A model generated the notes under the pieces. The model saw nothing but the letters and a program-made list of their open reading frames with translations. It had not been told where the DNA came from and did no database searches. Positions 52,722 through 61,392 of a stretch of DNA of 64,000 nucleotides are shown here, in pieces. The position numbers were made by a program, and so were the translations under genes. Each line of letters begins with the position of its first letter. Position 1 is the stretch's first letter. The stretch covers positions 205,751 to 269,750 of the forward strand of contig NZ_JAQMYP010000007.1 of NCBI RefSeq assembly GCF_028369295.1, written 5' to 3'. The DNA is from Streptomyces sp. HD. GTDB lineage: Bacteria; Actinomycetota; Actinomycetes; Streptomycetales; Streptomycetaceae.

Positions 52722-55493
52722 ATGGCTCGGGAATACGGCGACCGGCAGCGGAACATGCCCGGACCGGAGGCCGACAAGCCTTTGCGGATGGTCCCGCAGG
52801 TCGGTGAACGCAAGGATTCCGACGGGGTGTTGCGGAAGTATGTGGATCCCGGGGCGACGCTTTCCCGTGCGCCGACCGCCCGAAAGGCCATCGACGGCTT
52901 CATGAAAGCGCGCGCGACGGAACTCAAGGCGGGCCAGATCGATCTGCGCGAGGTCGACTCGGTCGAGGGCGCCGCCACGCTCAGGGTGCGCTACCAGCAG
53001 TTCCACCATGACCTTCCGATCAGGGGCGCCACGGTGCAGGCGGTCGCCGACGTCAAACAGGCCGCCGTCATTCAGGTCGACCATTCGGGAGAGATCGACG
53101 TCTCGGACGCTCCGGACCCCGCTGCCGCGCGCGCCCTGGAAGATCTCGACAGGGCTGCCCTCGCGCCGTTCCGGGACGATTTCGAAACCGCCGACATCAT
53201 CAAGGACGAACTCGTCTATCTACGTTTCACGGACCGGCCGCCCCTGCCGGAGAGCAACTATCCCACCGCCACGATCGAGTTGCTGAAGAAGGGAGGGAAG
53301 CCGGACGGCGCGCTGCATCTCGTACGCGATCTCCTCGTCGAGACCGGCGGCCCCTTCGAGCATTTCCGTGTGGCCGTGGACGCCGTATCCGGAAAACTGC
53401 TCTGGATCGCACTCGCCGGAAAATACGTGACGGCCACGCTCAAGGTCTTCATGCCCGACCCGGTGACCGAGTCGAACGACCCCACCATCCACGGCGGTTC
53501 CAGCACCGCCACGCTCAACGCCTTCCGTCACGACGTCACGGCCGAGGTCGCGCCGGCCGACGGCGGGGGCACCTTCCGGCTCGACGGGGACTGGTTCCGG
53601 TGCGTCGACTGGGACACGCCCGCGTTCCCCCAGCCCGTGGAGCCGTCACCGACCTTCTCCTACGACAGCTACCCGGCGAACCGCGCCTTCCTGAGCGCGA
53701 ACGCCTACTACTGGCTCGACACCTTCGCGCGCTACCTCCGCACCCTGGGAAACACCACGCTCAACGCCAACATGACCAAGGTCGAGGTCGACGCGCAGGC
53801 GTACGACAACGAGGACCAGAGCGAATGGCACGGGACGATGACGCCCCCGCGGATCCGGTTCGGAGAGGGCGGCGCGCCCGACGCCGGTGACGTCGGGGTC
53901 ATCCTCCACGAGTACGTCCACGGCGTGTTCGACTGGCTCGACGCCGACCACGGCGGCTCGGCGTCGTACGAGCACAGCGTCTGCGACGCACTTCCCGCGA
54001 TCTACCGGGACCGGTTCAACCCCAACGGACACCGGCGCACCGAGACGTTCCCCTTCGACAACAACGCCACCAACCAGTGGAGCACCGAGCGCCGGCTCGA
54101 CCTCCTGCAGCGCTTCGACGACGCGGGCTTCGGCGGCTACGGCAACAACCTGCGCAACTCGATGCTCGGCACGGCGCTGTGGCGGTGCTACCTGGGCATG
54201 GGCGGCGACTCGCCCGACCCCGCCGTGCGGATCGCGGCGGCCGACGCGGTGATCAGGACGATGCTGGAGATGCTGATCGTCGTCCCGGACGACAACTCCC
54301 CGGACGCCGCCCACGCCGTGAGCATGGCCCAGGGCTGCATCACGGCGGACTCGGCGCTCACCGGGGGCCTCTACAGCAAGGTGATGGACGAGGCCTTCGT
54401 CAGCCAGGGACTGTGGGCACCGCGCCCGGTGGACGTCTACATCGCGGACAACCCCACCGACATCGGCGCGCAGCCGAGCGCGCTGCCCTACTGGACCTCC
54501 CCCGACCTCTGGGTGCGCAACAAGGACATCAGCACCGGCGACAACCCGGAGCTCGGTCATGAGTCGCCCATCAACAACCAGCCCAACTATCTCTACGTAC
54601 GCGTCCACAACCGCGGGACCCAGCCGGCCACGGGCGGGTCGTTCCAGGTCGAGGCGTTCCGCTGCGACCCGGGTACGGGCATGATCTGGCCCACGCACTT
54701 CCAGTCCCTGGGCACGCTCGTGATCAGCGAGCAGATTCCCGCGGGCGGCGCGGTGCGGGTCGGACCGTTCGTCTGGACCCCGCAGATCGTGGACCACGAA
54801 TGCCTGGTGGCCGTCGTGCACGGCGCTCCAGACCCCGCGGTCACCGCGACCCTCAACGACCCGGTGCAGCACGACCGGATCGTCCGGTTCGACAACAACG
54901 TGGGGCAGCGGAACGTCGCTCCGCAGCTGGCCGTGCCGGGCGGCAAGACGCACATGACGATCACGTTGCGGGGCGCGCTGACCGCCACGACGGGCTCCTG
55001 GCACCTGGACGCGACCGCGCTGCCCGAGGACACCCGGATCTCGATCCGTACGCTCAGCCGCATCACCAAGGATGCCGAGCTGACCGACCTCGTGGTGGTC
55101 GAGCCCGGACAGGTCCGCAGCACCCTGGAGATGACCGGCGGCAGGAAGGCGGTCGTCGAGGGGTTCGAGCTGGAGCCGGACGACCGGGTGGCGGCCGACA
55201 TCACCATCGACTTCTCCCATCACGCCGAGCACCTGCGGATGTATCCGTTCGTGGCGACGCAGTACCAGGACGGCGTCATCGCCGGGCGTATGACGATCCA
55301 GATCACCGCGGTGAAGGAACTGGAGGACTTCTTCTTCGGCAACCCGCACAGCGGTGAACTGCATGTCTCCACATGCCCGTACTGGCCGAGGCTCGGCCCC
55401 GACAGCAAGGTGCCCTTCGCCCGGGCCGAGGACGCGCTCGCCCGCGGGTACAACGGCTGCGCGTACTGCCAACCCGACCTCGACACGGGCTGA
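52722..55493 (+). CDS. Large zinc metallopeptidase (gluzincin, M36/M4-like) without signal peptide
   Basis: 923 aa from ATG 52722, with GGAGG 8 bp upstream. Residues 60-200 look like an FTP/PepSY-type pro-region (LRVRYQQFHHDLPIRGATVQ). The catalytic HEXXH is His396-Glu397-Tyr-Val-His400 (ILHEYVHGVFDWLD), with the third ligand Glu417 in YEHSVCDALPAIYRD. Residues ~570-720 resemble CARDB-like beta domains; the C-terminus has paired cysteines (HVSTCPYWP and GCAYCQ). Such peptidases are normally secreted as proenzymes, yet the first 50 residues are charged and lack any signal peptide. It is 9-12 bp upstream of an M28-type gene, so the two probably act together. Exact MEROPS family uncertain. Confidence 0.8.
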   Translation: MAREYGDRQRNMPGPEADKPLRMVPQVGERKDSDGVLRKYVDPGATLSRAPTARKAIDGFMKARATELKAGQIDLREVDSVEGAATLRVRYQQFHHDLPIRGATVQAVADVKQAAVIQVDHSGEIDVSDAPDPAAARALEDLDRAALAPFRDDFETADIIKDELVYLRFTDRPPLPESNYPTATIELLKKGGKPDGALHLVRDLLVETGGPFEHFRVAVDAVSGKLLWIALAGKYVTATLKVFMPDPVTESNDPTIHGGSSTATLNAFRHDVTAEVAPADGGGTFRLDGDWFRCVDWDTPAFPQPVEPSPTFSYDSYPANRAFLSANAYYWLDTFARYLRTLGNTTLNANMTKVEVDAQAYDNEDQSEWHGTMTPPRIRFGEGGAPDAGDVGVILHEYVHGVFDWLDADHGGSASYEHSVCDALPAIYRDRFNPNGHRRTETFPFDNNATNQWSTERRLDLLQRFDDAGFGGYGNNLRNSMLGTALWRCYLGMGGDSPDPAVRIAAADAVIRTMLEMLIVVPDDNSPDAAHAVSMAQGCITADSALTGGLYSKVMDEAFVSQGLWAPRPVDVYIADNPTDIGAQPSALPYWTSPDLWVRNKDISTGDNPELGHESPINNQPNYLYVRVHNRGTQPATGGSFQVEAFRCDPGTGMIWPTHFQSLGTLVISEQIPAGGAVRVGPFVWTPQIVDHECLVAVVHGAPDPAVTATLNDPVQHDRIVRFDNNVGQRNVAPQLAVPGGKTHMTITLRGALTATTGSWHLDATALPEDTRISIRTLSRITKDAELTDLVVVEPGQVRSTLEMTGGRKAVVEGFELEPDDRVAADITIDFSHHAEHLRMYPFVATQYQDGVIAGRMTIQITAVKELEDFFFGNPHSGELHVSTCPYWPRLGPDSKVPFARAEDALARGYNGCAYCQPDLDTG

Positions 55494-55505
55494 AGGCGGT
55501 GCGTG

Positions 55506-56468
55506 ATGCCGTACGACACACCCGCCGAGGACCGGCCGCTGACTCCTCCCGACAAGCGGCACCCGCCCAGCCCCGCCACCCCGGTCGCCACGGCGAAGCG
55601 CGACAGGAGGGGCGCACCGCCGGACGAGTTCACCGCCGGGCTCGTCGAGTCGGTGTCGGCGGACGCCCTGCGGAACACCGTCGAGGCACTGTCGGCCTTC
55701 CACACCCGGCACACGTTCTCACCCGAGATCGGACCGGCCGCCGGGGAGATCGTCACCCGGCTGACGGCGGCGGGGTACCCGGACGTGGTCAGACGCCCCT
55801 GGGCCAACGGCGGTCACAGCGCCGACAACGTGATCTGCACCAAACCCGGCACGGCCGCCGATGGCCCCGTCATCATCCTGTGCGCCCACTACGACAGCCG
55901 CATGGAGGACGCGAACGACGCCACGGCGCGTGCGCCGGGCGCCGACGACAACGCCAGCGGGGTGGCCGCGACGGTCGAGATCGCCCGGCTGCTCGCCCCC
56001 GTCGCGCTGTCCTGCACCGTCCGCTTCGTGGCGTTCTCCGGAGAGGAACAGGGACTGTGGGGATCCGAGGCGTACGCCACGGCGCTGCACGCCACGGGAT
56101 CCGAGGTCTACCGGGTGGTGAACCTGGACATGGTGGGCAGGCCGCCGGCGGACGGCTCGGTGACGGTGGAGCGTGACCTGGGAAACGCCGTACCGGGCAA
56201 CGACGCCGCCTCGCAGGCCTTCGGCGCGGTCATGGCACAGGCGGCCGCGGACCACACCGCGCTGCCGGTCAGACTCGGCCCCATCTATGCCAGCGACTAC
56301 ATGCCGTTCGAGGCACACAGCGACGTGACCATCGGCGCGTACGAGGGGGAGGGGAACCCGCACTACCACCGGACGTCCGACGCCCCCGGCACGCTCGACT
56401 ACGGCTACCTCGCCGACGTCACCAGGATCACCCTCGCGACCGTGCTCGCCGAGGGCCTCACAGATTGA
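55506..56468 (+). CDS. M28-family zinc aminopeptidase-like protein
   Basis: 320 aa; ATG 55506, with GTG 55503 adjacent. Di-zinc site marks: CAHYDSRMEDAND near 128 (His, Asp), GADDNASGVAATVEIARLL near 148 (Asp), FSGEEQGLWGSEAYA near 178 (catalytic Glu and Glu ligand), NLDMVGRPPADG near 205, and YHRTSDAPGTLDYGYL near 290 (His ligand). Residues 1-50 are Pro/Arg/Ala-rich and not a signal peptide, although M28 enzymes of actinomycetes are usually secreted. Follows the metallopeptidase directly. Confidence 0.88.
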   Translation: MPYDTPAEDRPLTPPDKRHPPSPATPVATAKRDRRGAPPDEFTAGLVESVSADALRNTVEALSAFHTRHTFSPEIGPAAGEIVTRLTAAGYPDVVRRPWANGGHSADNVICTKPGTAADGPVIILCAHYDSRMEDANDATARAPGADDNASGVAATVEIARLLAPVALSCTVRFVAFSGEEQGLWGSEAYATALHATGSEVYRVVNLDMVGRPPADGSVTVERDLGNAVPGNDAASQAFGAVMAQAAADHTALPVRLGPIYASDYMPFEAHSDVTIGAYEGEGNPHYHRTSDAPGTLDYGYLADVTRITLATVLAEGLTD

Positions 56469-56802
56469 TGGCGTACGCCTTGCGCAACGTCTCGTGCACC
56501 GTCCACGTCGTACGGTCGCCCTCGCGCAGCACCGCCATGTCACCGGGCCCGACCGTCAACGTCGGCCCGTCCTCGACCTCGATGGTCGCCGACCCGCTGA
56601 TCACGACGAACAACTCGTCCGCCTCGGTGTCGGTGACGACCCCCGGCGTGATCTGCCAGACCCCGCGCACCTGACGCCCGTCCTCCGACTCCCAGACCAC
56701 CTTTCCGGTGACCTCGGGCTTGCCCGAGACGATCTGCGCCGGGTCGAGGGGCTCGGGTTCGAGCTCGGCGTCGGGGATGTGGAGTACGAAGCTGTGGGTC
56801 AT
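56458..56802 (-). CDS. Small cupin-domain protein (DUF861/EutQ-like)
   Basis: 114 aa. Single cupin: TGKVVWESEDGRQVRGVWQ near 32-50, ADELFVVISGSATIEVEDG near 61-79, and LTVGPGDMAVLREGDRTTW near 81-99. The usual first-motif histidines are absent, so metal binding is doubtful. Its 3' end overlaps the convergent M28 gene by 11 bp. Role unknown. Confidence 0.82.
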   Translation of the reverse strand: MTHSFVLHIPDAELEPEPLDPAQIVSGKPEVTGKVVWESEDGRQVRGVWQITPGVVTDTEADELFVVISGSATIEVEDGPTLTVGPGDMAVLREGDRTTWTVHETLRKAYAINL

Positions 56803-56894
56803 GCGGCGACCCTAGCCCGGGGGTTCGGACGCGGGGCGTCGACAGGGTGTGCGGAATCGCCGGGGCTGACCGGACACCTCGTCATGGCGGACAA

Positions 56895-56908
56895 AATTGT
56901 TGACAATT
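56895..56908. promoter_or_regulatory. GntR/FCD operator upstream of gntR
   Basis: AATTGT-TG-ACAATT: perfect 6-bp arms around 2 bases, 49 bp before the gntR start, in an AT-rich patch. A close copy stands at 61315-61328 before the transporter gene. Confidence 0.68.
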
Positions 56909-56956
56909 CTGTTTGGCTAGATTTACGTTCGACGGGCACTCACTCAGGGAGGGCAC

Positions 56957-57607
56957 ATGCCGAACGAAGCCGGTCCGAGCACCGGGGAGCAGGCCAAGCA
57001 GCACGCCCTCGCGCAGCTGCGGCAGGCGATCCTGCACGGCGAGATGGCACCGGCACAGCGGTTGGTGGAGAACGAACTCGCCGAGCAGTTCGGTGTGACA
57101 CGGGCCAGCATCCGTGCGGCACTCATCGACCTGGAGGCCCAGGGCCTGGTCGAGCGGATCCGCAACCGGGGCTCGCGGGTTCGGGTGGTGAGCGTGGAGG
57201 AAGCGGTCGCCATCACCGAGTGCCGCATGGTCCTGGAGGGACTCTGCGCGGCCAAGGCCGCCGTCACGGCCAATGACGAGCAGCTGACCCGGCTCGCCGA
57301 CCTCGGTGCGGCGATGACCAAGGCCGTCGCCGACGGCGAGCCGATGACGTACTCCGAACTCAACCAGGAACTGCACGCCAGGATCCAGGAGTTCTCCGGC
57401 CAGCGCACGGCCGTGGAACTGCTGGAGCGGCTCAACGCACAACTGGTGCGCCACCGCTTCCAGTTGGCGCTGAGGCCGGGGCGTCCGCAGCACTCCCTGA
57501 GCGAGCATCTGGCGATGATCGAGGCGATCAGGTCCAGGGACCCGCAGGCGGCCGAGGCGGCCGTCCGCGCCCACCTCACCAGCGTGATCGAGGCGCTGCG
57601 CGACTGA
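56957..57607 (+). CDS. GntR-family regulator (FadR/FCD subfamily) of the aromatic operon
   Basis: 216 aa. Winged helix at 14-78: ALAQLRQAILHGEMAPAQRL, ELAEQFGVTRASIRAALIDL, and the wing GLVERIRNRGSRVRVVS. All-helical FCD domain about 90-210 with ECRMVLEGLCAAKAA, the acidic/His-rich ELNQELHARIQEFSG and a late SLSEHLAMIEAIRSRD that carry metal/ligand residues. First gene of the operon with GalB/C/D-like enzymes, and preceded by a palindromic operator; probably autoregulated and induced by a pathway acid. Confidence 0.9.
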   Translation: MPNEAGPSTGEQAKQHALAQLRQAILHGEMAPAQRLVENELAEQFGVTRASIRAALIDLEAQGLVERIRNRGSRVRVVSVEEAVAITECRMVLEGLCAAKAAVTANDEQLTRLADLGAAMTKAVADGEPMTYSELNQELHARIQEFSGQRTAVELLERLNAQLVRHRFQLALRPGRPQHSLSEHLAMIEAIRSRDPQAAEAAVRAHLTSVIEALRD

Positions 57608-57677
57608 GCCGTACGAGTCGTCGCGCGGCTGAGTCGGACGGGGCGGGCGCACACCTGTCACTCAAGGAGAACCAGCC

Positions 57678-58469
57678 ATGACGCATGCCGATGCGCCCGC
57701 CCCCGAGCTCTCGACTCCGGTCGAGCCGGGGGAACCCCCTTCCCGGCCCCGCTCGACCCTCGTCATCACCGCGCACGCCGGGGACTTCGTCTGGCGGGCG
57801 GGCGGCGCCATCGCCCTGGCCGTATCCCGGGGCGAGAAGGTCACCATCGCCTGTCTGACCTTCGGTGAGCGCGGCGAGTCCGCCAAGGCCTGGCGCGAGG
57901 GGAAGAAGCTGGACGAGATCAAGGCAATACGCCGTGACGAGGCCGAGCGCGCCGCCGCCACCCTCGGCGCCGAGGTCCGCTTCTTCGACGCCGGCGACTA
58001 CCCGCTGGTCGCCACCGCCGAGCTGACCGACCAACTGGTCGCCGTCCACCGCGAGACCCAGCCCGACGTGGTCCTCACCCACCCGACCGAGGACCCGTAC
58101 AACGGCGACCACCCGGCCGCCAACCGCATGGCCCTTGAGGCCCGGATCCTCGCCCAGGCAATCGGCTACCCCGGCGCCGGCGACATCATCGGCGCCCCGC
58201 CCGTCTTCTACTTCGAGCCCCACCAGCCCGAGATGAGCGGCTTCCGGCCCGAGGTCCTGCTCGACATCACCGAGGTGTGGGACACCAAGCGGGGAGCCAT
58301 GGAGTGCCTCGGCGCCCAGCAGCACCTGTGGGACTACTACACCGACCTCGCCGTCCGCCGCGGCGTCCAGCTCAGGCGCAACGCCGGACCCAATCTGGGC
58401 CTGGCCCACAGGACCATGGCCGAGGCGTACATGCGCCCCTTCCCGCAGATCGCGAAGGAGCTGGCATGA
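57678..58469 (+). CDS. PIG-L-type hydratase, GalB-like (4-oxalomesaconate hydratase)
   Basis: 263 aa, SD AAGGAGA. PIG-L/LmbE fold: LVITAHAGDFVWRAGG near 31-46, where the usual AHPDDE metal motif is AHAGDF, as I recall it for Pseudomonas GalB. Further VTIACLTFGERGESAKAWRE, DEIKAIRRDEAERAAATLG, VVLTHPTEDPYNGDHPAAN near 130 with the zinc-binding His, and FYFEPHQPEMSGF. GalB hydrates 4-oxalomesaconate to 4-carboxy-4-hydroxy-2-oxoadipate in gallate and protocatechuate 4,5-cleavage. The GalC- and GalD-like neighbours support this over deacetylation. Couples to the next gene (ATGA). Confidence 0.85.
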   Translation: MTHADAPAPELSTPVEPGEPPSRPRSTLVITAHAGDFVWRAGGAIALAVSRGEKVTIACLTFGERGESAKAWREGKKLDEIKAIRRDEAERAAATLGAEVRFFDAGDYPLVATAELTDQLVAVHRETQPDVVLTHPTEDPYNGDHPAANRMALEARILAQAIGYPGAGDIIGAPPVFYFEPHQPEMSGFRPEVLLDITEVWDTKRGAMECLGAQQHLWDYYTDLAVRRGVQLRRNAGPNLGLAHRTMAEAYMRPFPQIAKELA

Positions 58470-59179
58470 GCGGCGTGATCGTCACCGACCCGCCCAAGGC
58501 GGAGCTGAAGGACGTCGACGCGCTGGCCCGCTTCGGCGTGGCGACCGTCAGCGAGGCCATGGGCCGGACGGGCCTGCTGGGGCCCGGGATCCGCCCCATT
58601 CAACAGGGCGTACGGGTCGCGGGCACCGCCGTGACCGTCCTCGGCTGGCCCGGCGACAACCTCATGATCCACGCCGCCGTGGAGCAGTGCGGCGAGGGCG
58701 ACCTCCTGGTCGTCACCACCACTTCCCCGTCCACCGACGGCCTGTTCGGCGAGCTGTTCGCGACCGCGCTGCACCGGCGCGGGGTGCGCGGCCTCGTCAT
58801 CAACGCCGGCATCCGTGACACCCAGGAGCTGCGCGAGATGGGCTTCGCCGCCTGGGCCCGGGCCGTCTGTGCACAGGGCACCGTCAAGGCCACCGGCGGC
58901 TCGGTGAACGTCCCGGTCGCCATCGACGGCCAGGTCGTCCGCCCGGGCGACGTGATCCTCGCCGACGACGACGGCGTGGTGGTCGTCCCCCGCGAGCGCG
59001 CTCGGGCGACGGTGGCGAAGGCGGAGGCCCGCGAGGCCAAGGAGGCCGCCACCCGCGCCGCCTTCCTCGAAGGCCAACTCGGCCTGGACCGCTACGGGTT
59101 GCGCGAGAAGCTCAAGGCACTCGGGGTCGAGTACCGGACGTACGAGGAGTACGAAGGGTACGAGGGCGAGCGGCCGTGA
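58466..59179 (+). CDS. RraA-fold aldolase, GalC-like (4-carboxy-4-hydroxy-2-oxoadipate aldolase)
   Basis: 237 aa, start overlapping the upstream stop. RraA/HMG-aldolase fold: FGVATVSEAMGRTGLL near 26, GTAVTVLGWPGDNLMIHAAV near 53, GDLLVVTTTSPSTDGLFGEL near 78, the active-site RGVRGLVINAGIRDTQELRE near 104-123 (Arg-Asp pair), and GDVILADDDGVVVVPRERA near 158. Type II metal aldolases of this fold split 4-carboxy-4-hydroxy-2-oxoadipate into pyruvate and oxaloacetate. The C-terminal tail is acidic and rich in Tyr and Glu. Confidence 0.87.
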   Translation: MSGVIVTDPPKAELKDVDALARFGVATVSEAMGRTGLLGPGIRPIQQGVRVAGTAVTVLGWPGDNLMIHAAVEQCGEGDLLVVTTTSPSTDGLFGELFATALHRRGVRGLVINAGIRDTQELREMGFAAWARAVCAQGTVKATGGSVNVPVAIDGQVVRPGDVILADDDGVVVVPRERARATVAKAEAREAKEAATRAAFLEGQLGLDRYGLREKLKALGVEYRTYEEYEGYEGERP

Positions 59180-60297
59180 CCGACGGACTGCCCGCGCCCC
59201 ACGGTGTGCCCGCGACCGACGGTGTCCCCTGTCTGCTGATGCGGGGCGGCACCTCCAAGGGCGCCTACTTCCTGGCCGCCGACCTCCCCGCCGAACCGGC
59301 CACGCGCGACGACCTGCTGCTTCGGGTGATGGGCAGCCCGGACGAGCAGCAGATCGACGGACTCGGCGGCGCCCATCCGCTCACCAGCAAGGTGGCCGTG
59401 GTGTCGCCCTCCGCCGACCCGCACGCCGACGTCGACTACCTGTTCCTCCAAGTCGCCGTCGACAAGGCTGAAGTGAGTGACCGTCAGAACTGCGGGAACA
59501 TCCTCGCAGGCATCGGCCCGTTCGCCGTCGAGCGCGGTCTCGTCCCGGCGGGGGAGGAGCGCACCTGCGTCCGCATCCGCATGGTCAACTCCGGTGACTA
59601 CGCCACCGCGACCTTCCCCACCCCGGGCGGACGGGTCGACTACACCGGCGACGCCGAGATCTCGGGCGTACCGGGCACGGCCGCGCCCGTGCTGATCGAG
59701 TTCCCGCCCGGCACCGGCAAGCTGCTGCCCACCGGAAAGGCTCGCGACGAGATCGACGGCATCGCCGTGACCTGCGTGGACAACGGCATGCCGACCGTGC
59801 TGATCGCCGCGACCTCGCTGAGGGTCACCGGCTACGAGACCCCCGAGGAACTGGAGGCGGACGCCGAACTCGCCGACCGGCTGGCCGGGATACGGCTGGC
59901 GGCCGGGCGCCTGATGGGCCTCGGTGACGTGTCGGACACGACCGTCCCCAAGCTCACCCTCCTCGCCCCGCCCCGAGGCGACGGCGCCGTCACCACCCGC
60001 ACCTTCATCCCCGTGCGCTGCCACACCTCGATCGGCGTGCTGGGCGCGGCCGGCGTCGCCGCCGGCCTGCGCATCGACGGCGGTGTGGGCGCGGACCTGG
60101 CCCGACTCGACGCCGGGGACGACCGCGTCCGCATCGAACACCCCACGGGATTCCTCGACATCGAGGCCGGACTCGGCACCGACGCCGCAGGGCTCCCGTC
60201 CCCCCGCCGGACCGCCGTGGTCCGCACCGCCCGCAAGATCTTCGACGGCACGGCCTTCCCCAGGGCCGCCGCACGACCCCGAGGAGGCCACCGATGA
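59176..60297 (+). CDS. PrpF-family tautomerase, GalD-like (4-oxalomesaconate tautomerase)
   Basis: 373 aa, GTG start overlapping the upstream stop (GTGA). PrpF fold: CLLMRGGTSKGAYFLAADLP near 16-35, DGLGGAHPLTSKVAVVSPSA near 57, QNCGNILAGIGPFAVERGLV near 101, and GLRIDGGVGADLARL near 300. GalD interconverts keto and enol forms of 4-oxalomesaconate, the direct ring-fission product of gallate. The order GalB-GalC-GalD-dioxygenase, all with 4-bp overlaps, implies one tightly coupled unit. Confidence 0.87.
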   Translation: MTDGLPAPHGVPATDGVPCLLMRGGTSKGAYFLAADLPAEPATRDDLLLRVMGSPDEQQIDGLGGAHPLTSKVAVVSPSADPHADVDYLFLQVAVDKAEVSDRQNCGNILAGIGPFAVERGLVPAGEERTCVRIRMVNSGDYATATFPTPGGRVDYTGDAEISGVPGTAAPVLIEFPPGTGKLLPTGKARDEIDGIAVTCVDNGMPTVLIAATSLRVTGYETPEELEADAELADRLAGIRLAAGRLMGLGDVSDTTVPKLTLLAPPRGDGAVTTRTFIPVRCHTSIGVLGAAGVAAGLRIDGGVGADLARLDAGDDRVRIEHPTGFLDIEAGLGTDAAGLPSPRRTAVVRTARKIFDGTAFPRAAARPRGGHR

Positions 60298-61244
60298 CCC
60301 CACCTCTCGGCGACATCGCCCACATCGGCCACGCCCAGCTGTTCACCCCCGACCTGGACGCCAGTGTCGCCTTCTTCACCGACTACCTCGGCCTGACGGT
60401 CAATCAACAGACCGGCGACACGGTCTACTTGCGGACCTTCGACGACTACGAGCACCACAGCCTCGTCCTCACCGCCCGCGAGCGGCCCGGCCTCGGCCGG
60501 CTCGCCCTGCGCACCTCCAGCGAGGAGGCACTGGACCGCCGTATCAAGGCGATCGAGGCGGCGGGTGGCGCCGGCCGGTGGGTCGAGGACGAGCCCGGCC
60601 TCGGCAGGCTCTACGTCACCACCGACCCGGACGGACACGAACACGCCCTGTACTGGGAGAGCCGGCACTACGAAGCCCCCGAGAACCTGCGGCCCGCGCT
60701 GAAGAACCAGCCGCAGGCCAAGCCCAACCGAGGCGTCGGCGTGCGGCGCCTGGACCACGTCAACTTCCTCGCCGCCGACGTGCTCGCCAACGCCGAGTTC
60801 CAGGAACGGGTGCTGGGCGCCCGGCCGACGGAGCAGATCCAGCTCGACTCCGGCCGGATCGCGGCCCGTTGGCTGACGTACACCAACAAGTCGTACGACG
60901 TCGTCTATACCTCGGACTGGACCGGCTCCACCGGCCGGCTGCACCACATCGCCTTCGCCACCGACACCCGCGAGGAGATCCTGCGCGCCGCCGATCTGGC
61001 CATCGACTCCGGCGTGTTCATCGAGACGGGCCCGCACAAGCACGCCATCCAGCAGACGTTCTTCCTGTACGTCTACGAGCCCGGCGGCAACCGTGTCGAG
61101 CTGTGCAACCCGCTCACCCGCCTCGTGCTGGCCCCGGACTGGCCGCTGATCACCTGGAGCGAGGCCGAGCGGGCCAAGGGGCAGGCGTGGGGGCTGAAGA
61201 CGATCGAGTCGTTCCACGCCCACGGGACACCGCCGGTCGCCTGA
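60294..61244 (+). CDS. Type I extradiol (VOC) ring-cleavage dioxygenase, catechol 2,3-dioxygenase-like
   Basis: 316 aa, the length of XylE-type enzymes. Two vicinal-oxygen-chelate modules: 1-140 (HIGHAQLFTPDLDASVAFF) and 150-300. Iron ligands by alignment from memory with XylE His153/His214/Glu265: His155 in LDHVNFLAAD, His218 in GRLHHIAFATD and Glu269 in GGNRVELCNP. It would cleave a catecholic substrate next to the hydroxyls with O2. Its neighbours process the product of gallate or protocatechuate 4,5-cleavage, a job usually done by the unrelated LigAB/GalA type, so the substrate may be gallate-like or different. Coupled to the galD-like gene by ATGA. Confidence 0.87.
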   Translation: MTPPLGDIAHIGHAQLFTPDLDASVAFFTDYLGLTVNQQTGDTVYLRTFDDYEHHSLVLTARERPGLGRLALRTSSEEALDRRIKAIEAAGGAGRWVEDEPGLGRLYVTTDPDGHEHALYWESRHYEAPENLRPALKNQPQAKPNRGVGVRRLDHVNFLAADVLANAEFQERVLGARPTEQIQLDSGRIAARWLTYTNKSYDVVYTSDWTGSTGRLHHIAFATDTREEILRAADLAIDSGVFIETGPHKHAIQQTFFLYVYEPGGNRVELCNPLTRLVLAPDWPLITWSEAERAKGQAWGLKTIESFHAHGTPPVA

Positions 61245-61314
61245 GGCGGCCCACCCTCCCCTTGCGGACCCCTTGCGGACGCGACCGAGCCGGGTCTTCC
61301 TGTCTTGTCGCTGA

Positions 61315-61336
61315 GATTGTTGACAAAATAGTTGAC
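61315..61336. promoter_or_regulatory. GntR/FCD operator upstream of the transporter pseudogene
   Basis: GATTGTTGACAAAA (61315-61328) matches the gntR operator core ATTGTTGACAA exactly over 11 bases, followed by a second half-like AGTTGAC. It lies 57-78 bp before the broken transporter gene. Confidence 0.65.
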
Positions 61337-61392
61337 GAGATTCGAGTGACTCCCTAGCGTCTGGCGCACAAACGCACGAGAGGAGAACAAGG

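Noticed and set aside
57678..58469. PIG-L gene as a GlcNAc deacetylase of mycothiol or antibiotic synthesis
   Set aside because: The metal motif is AHAGDF rather than AHPDDE, and the overlaps with GalC/GalD-like genes favour a GalB role.
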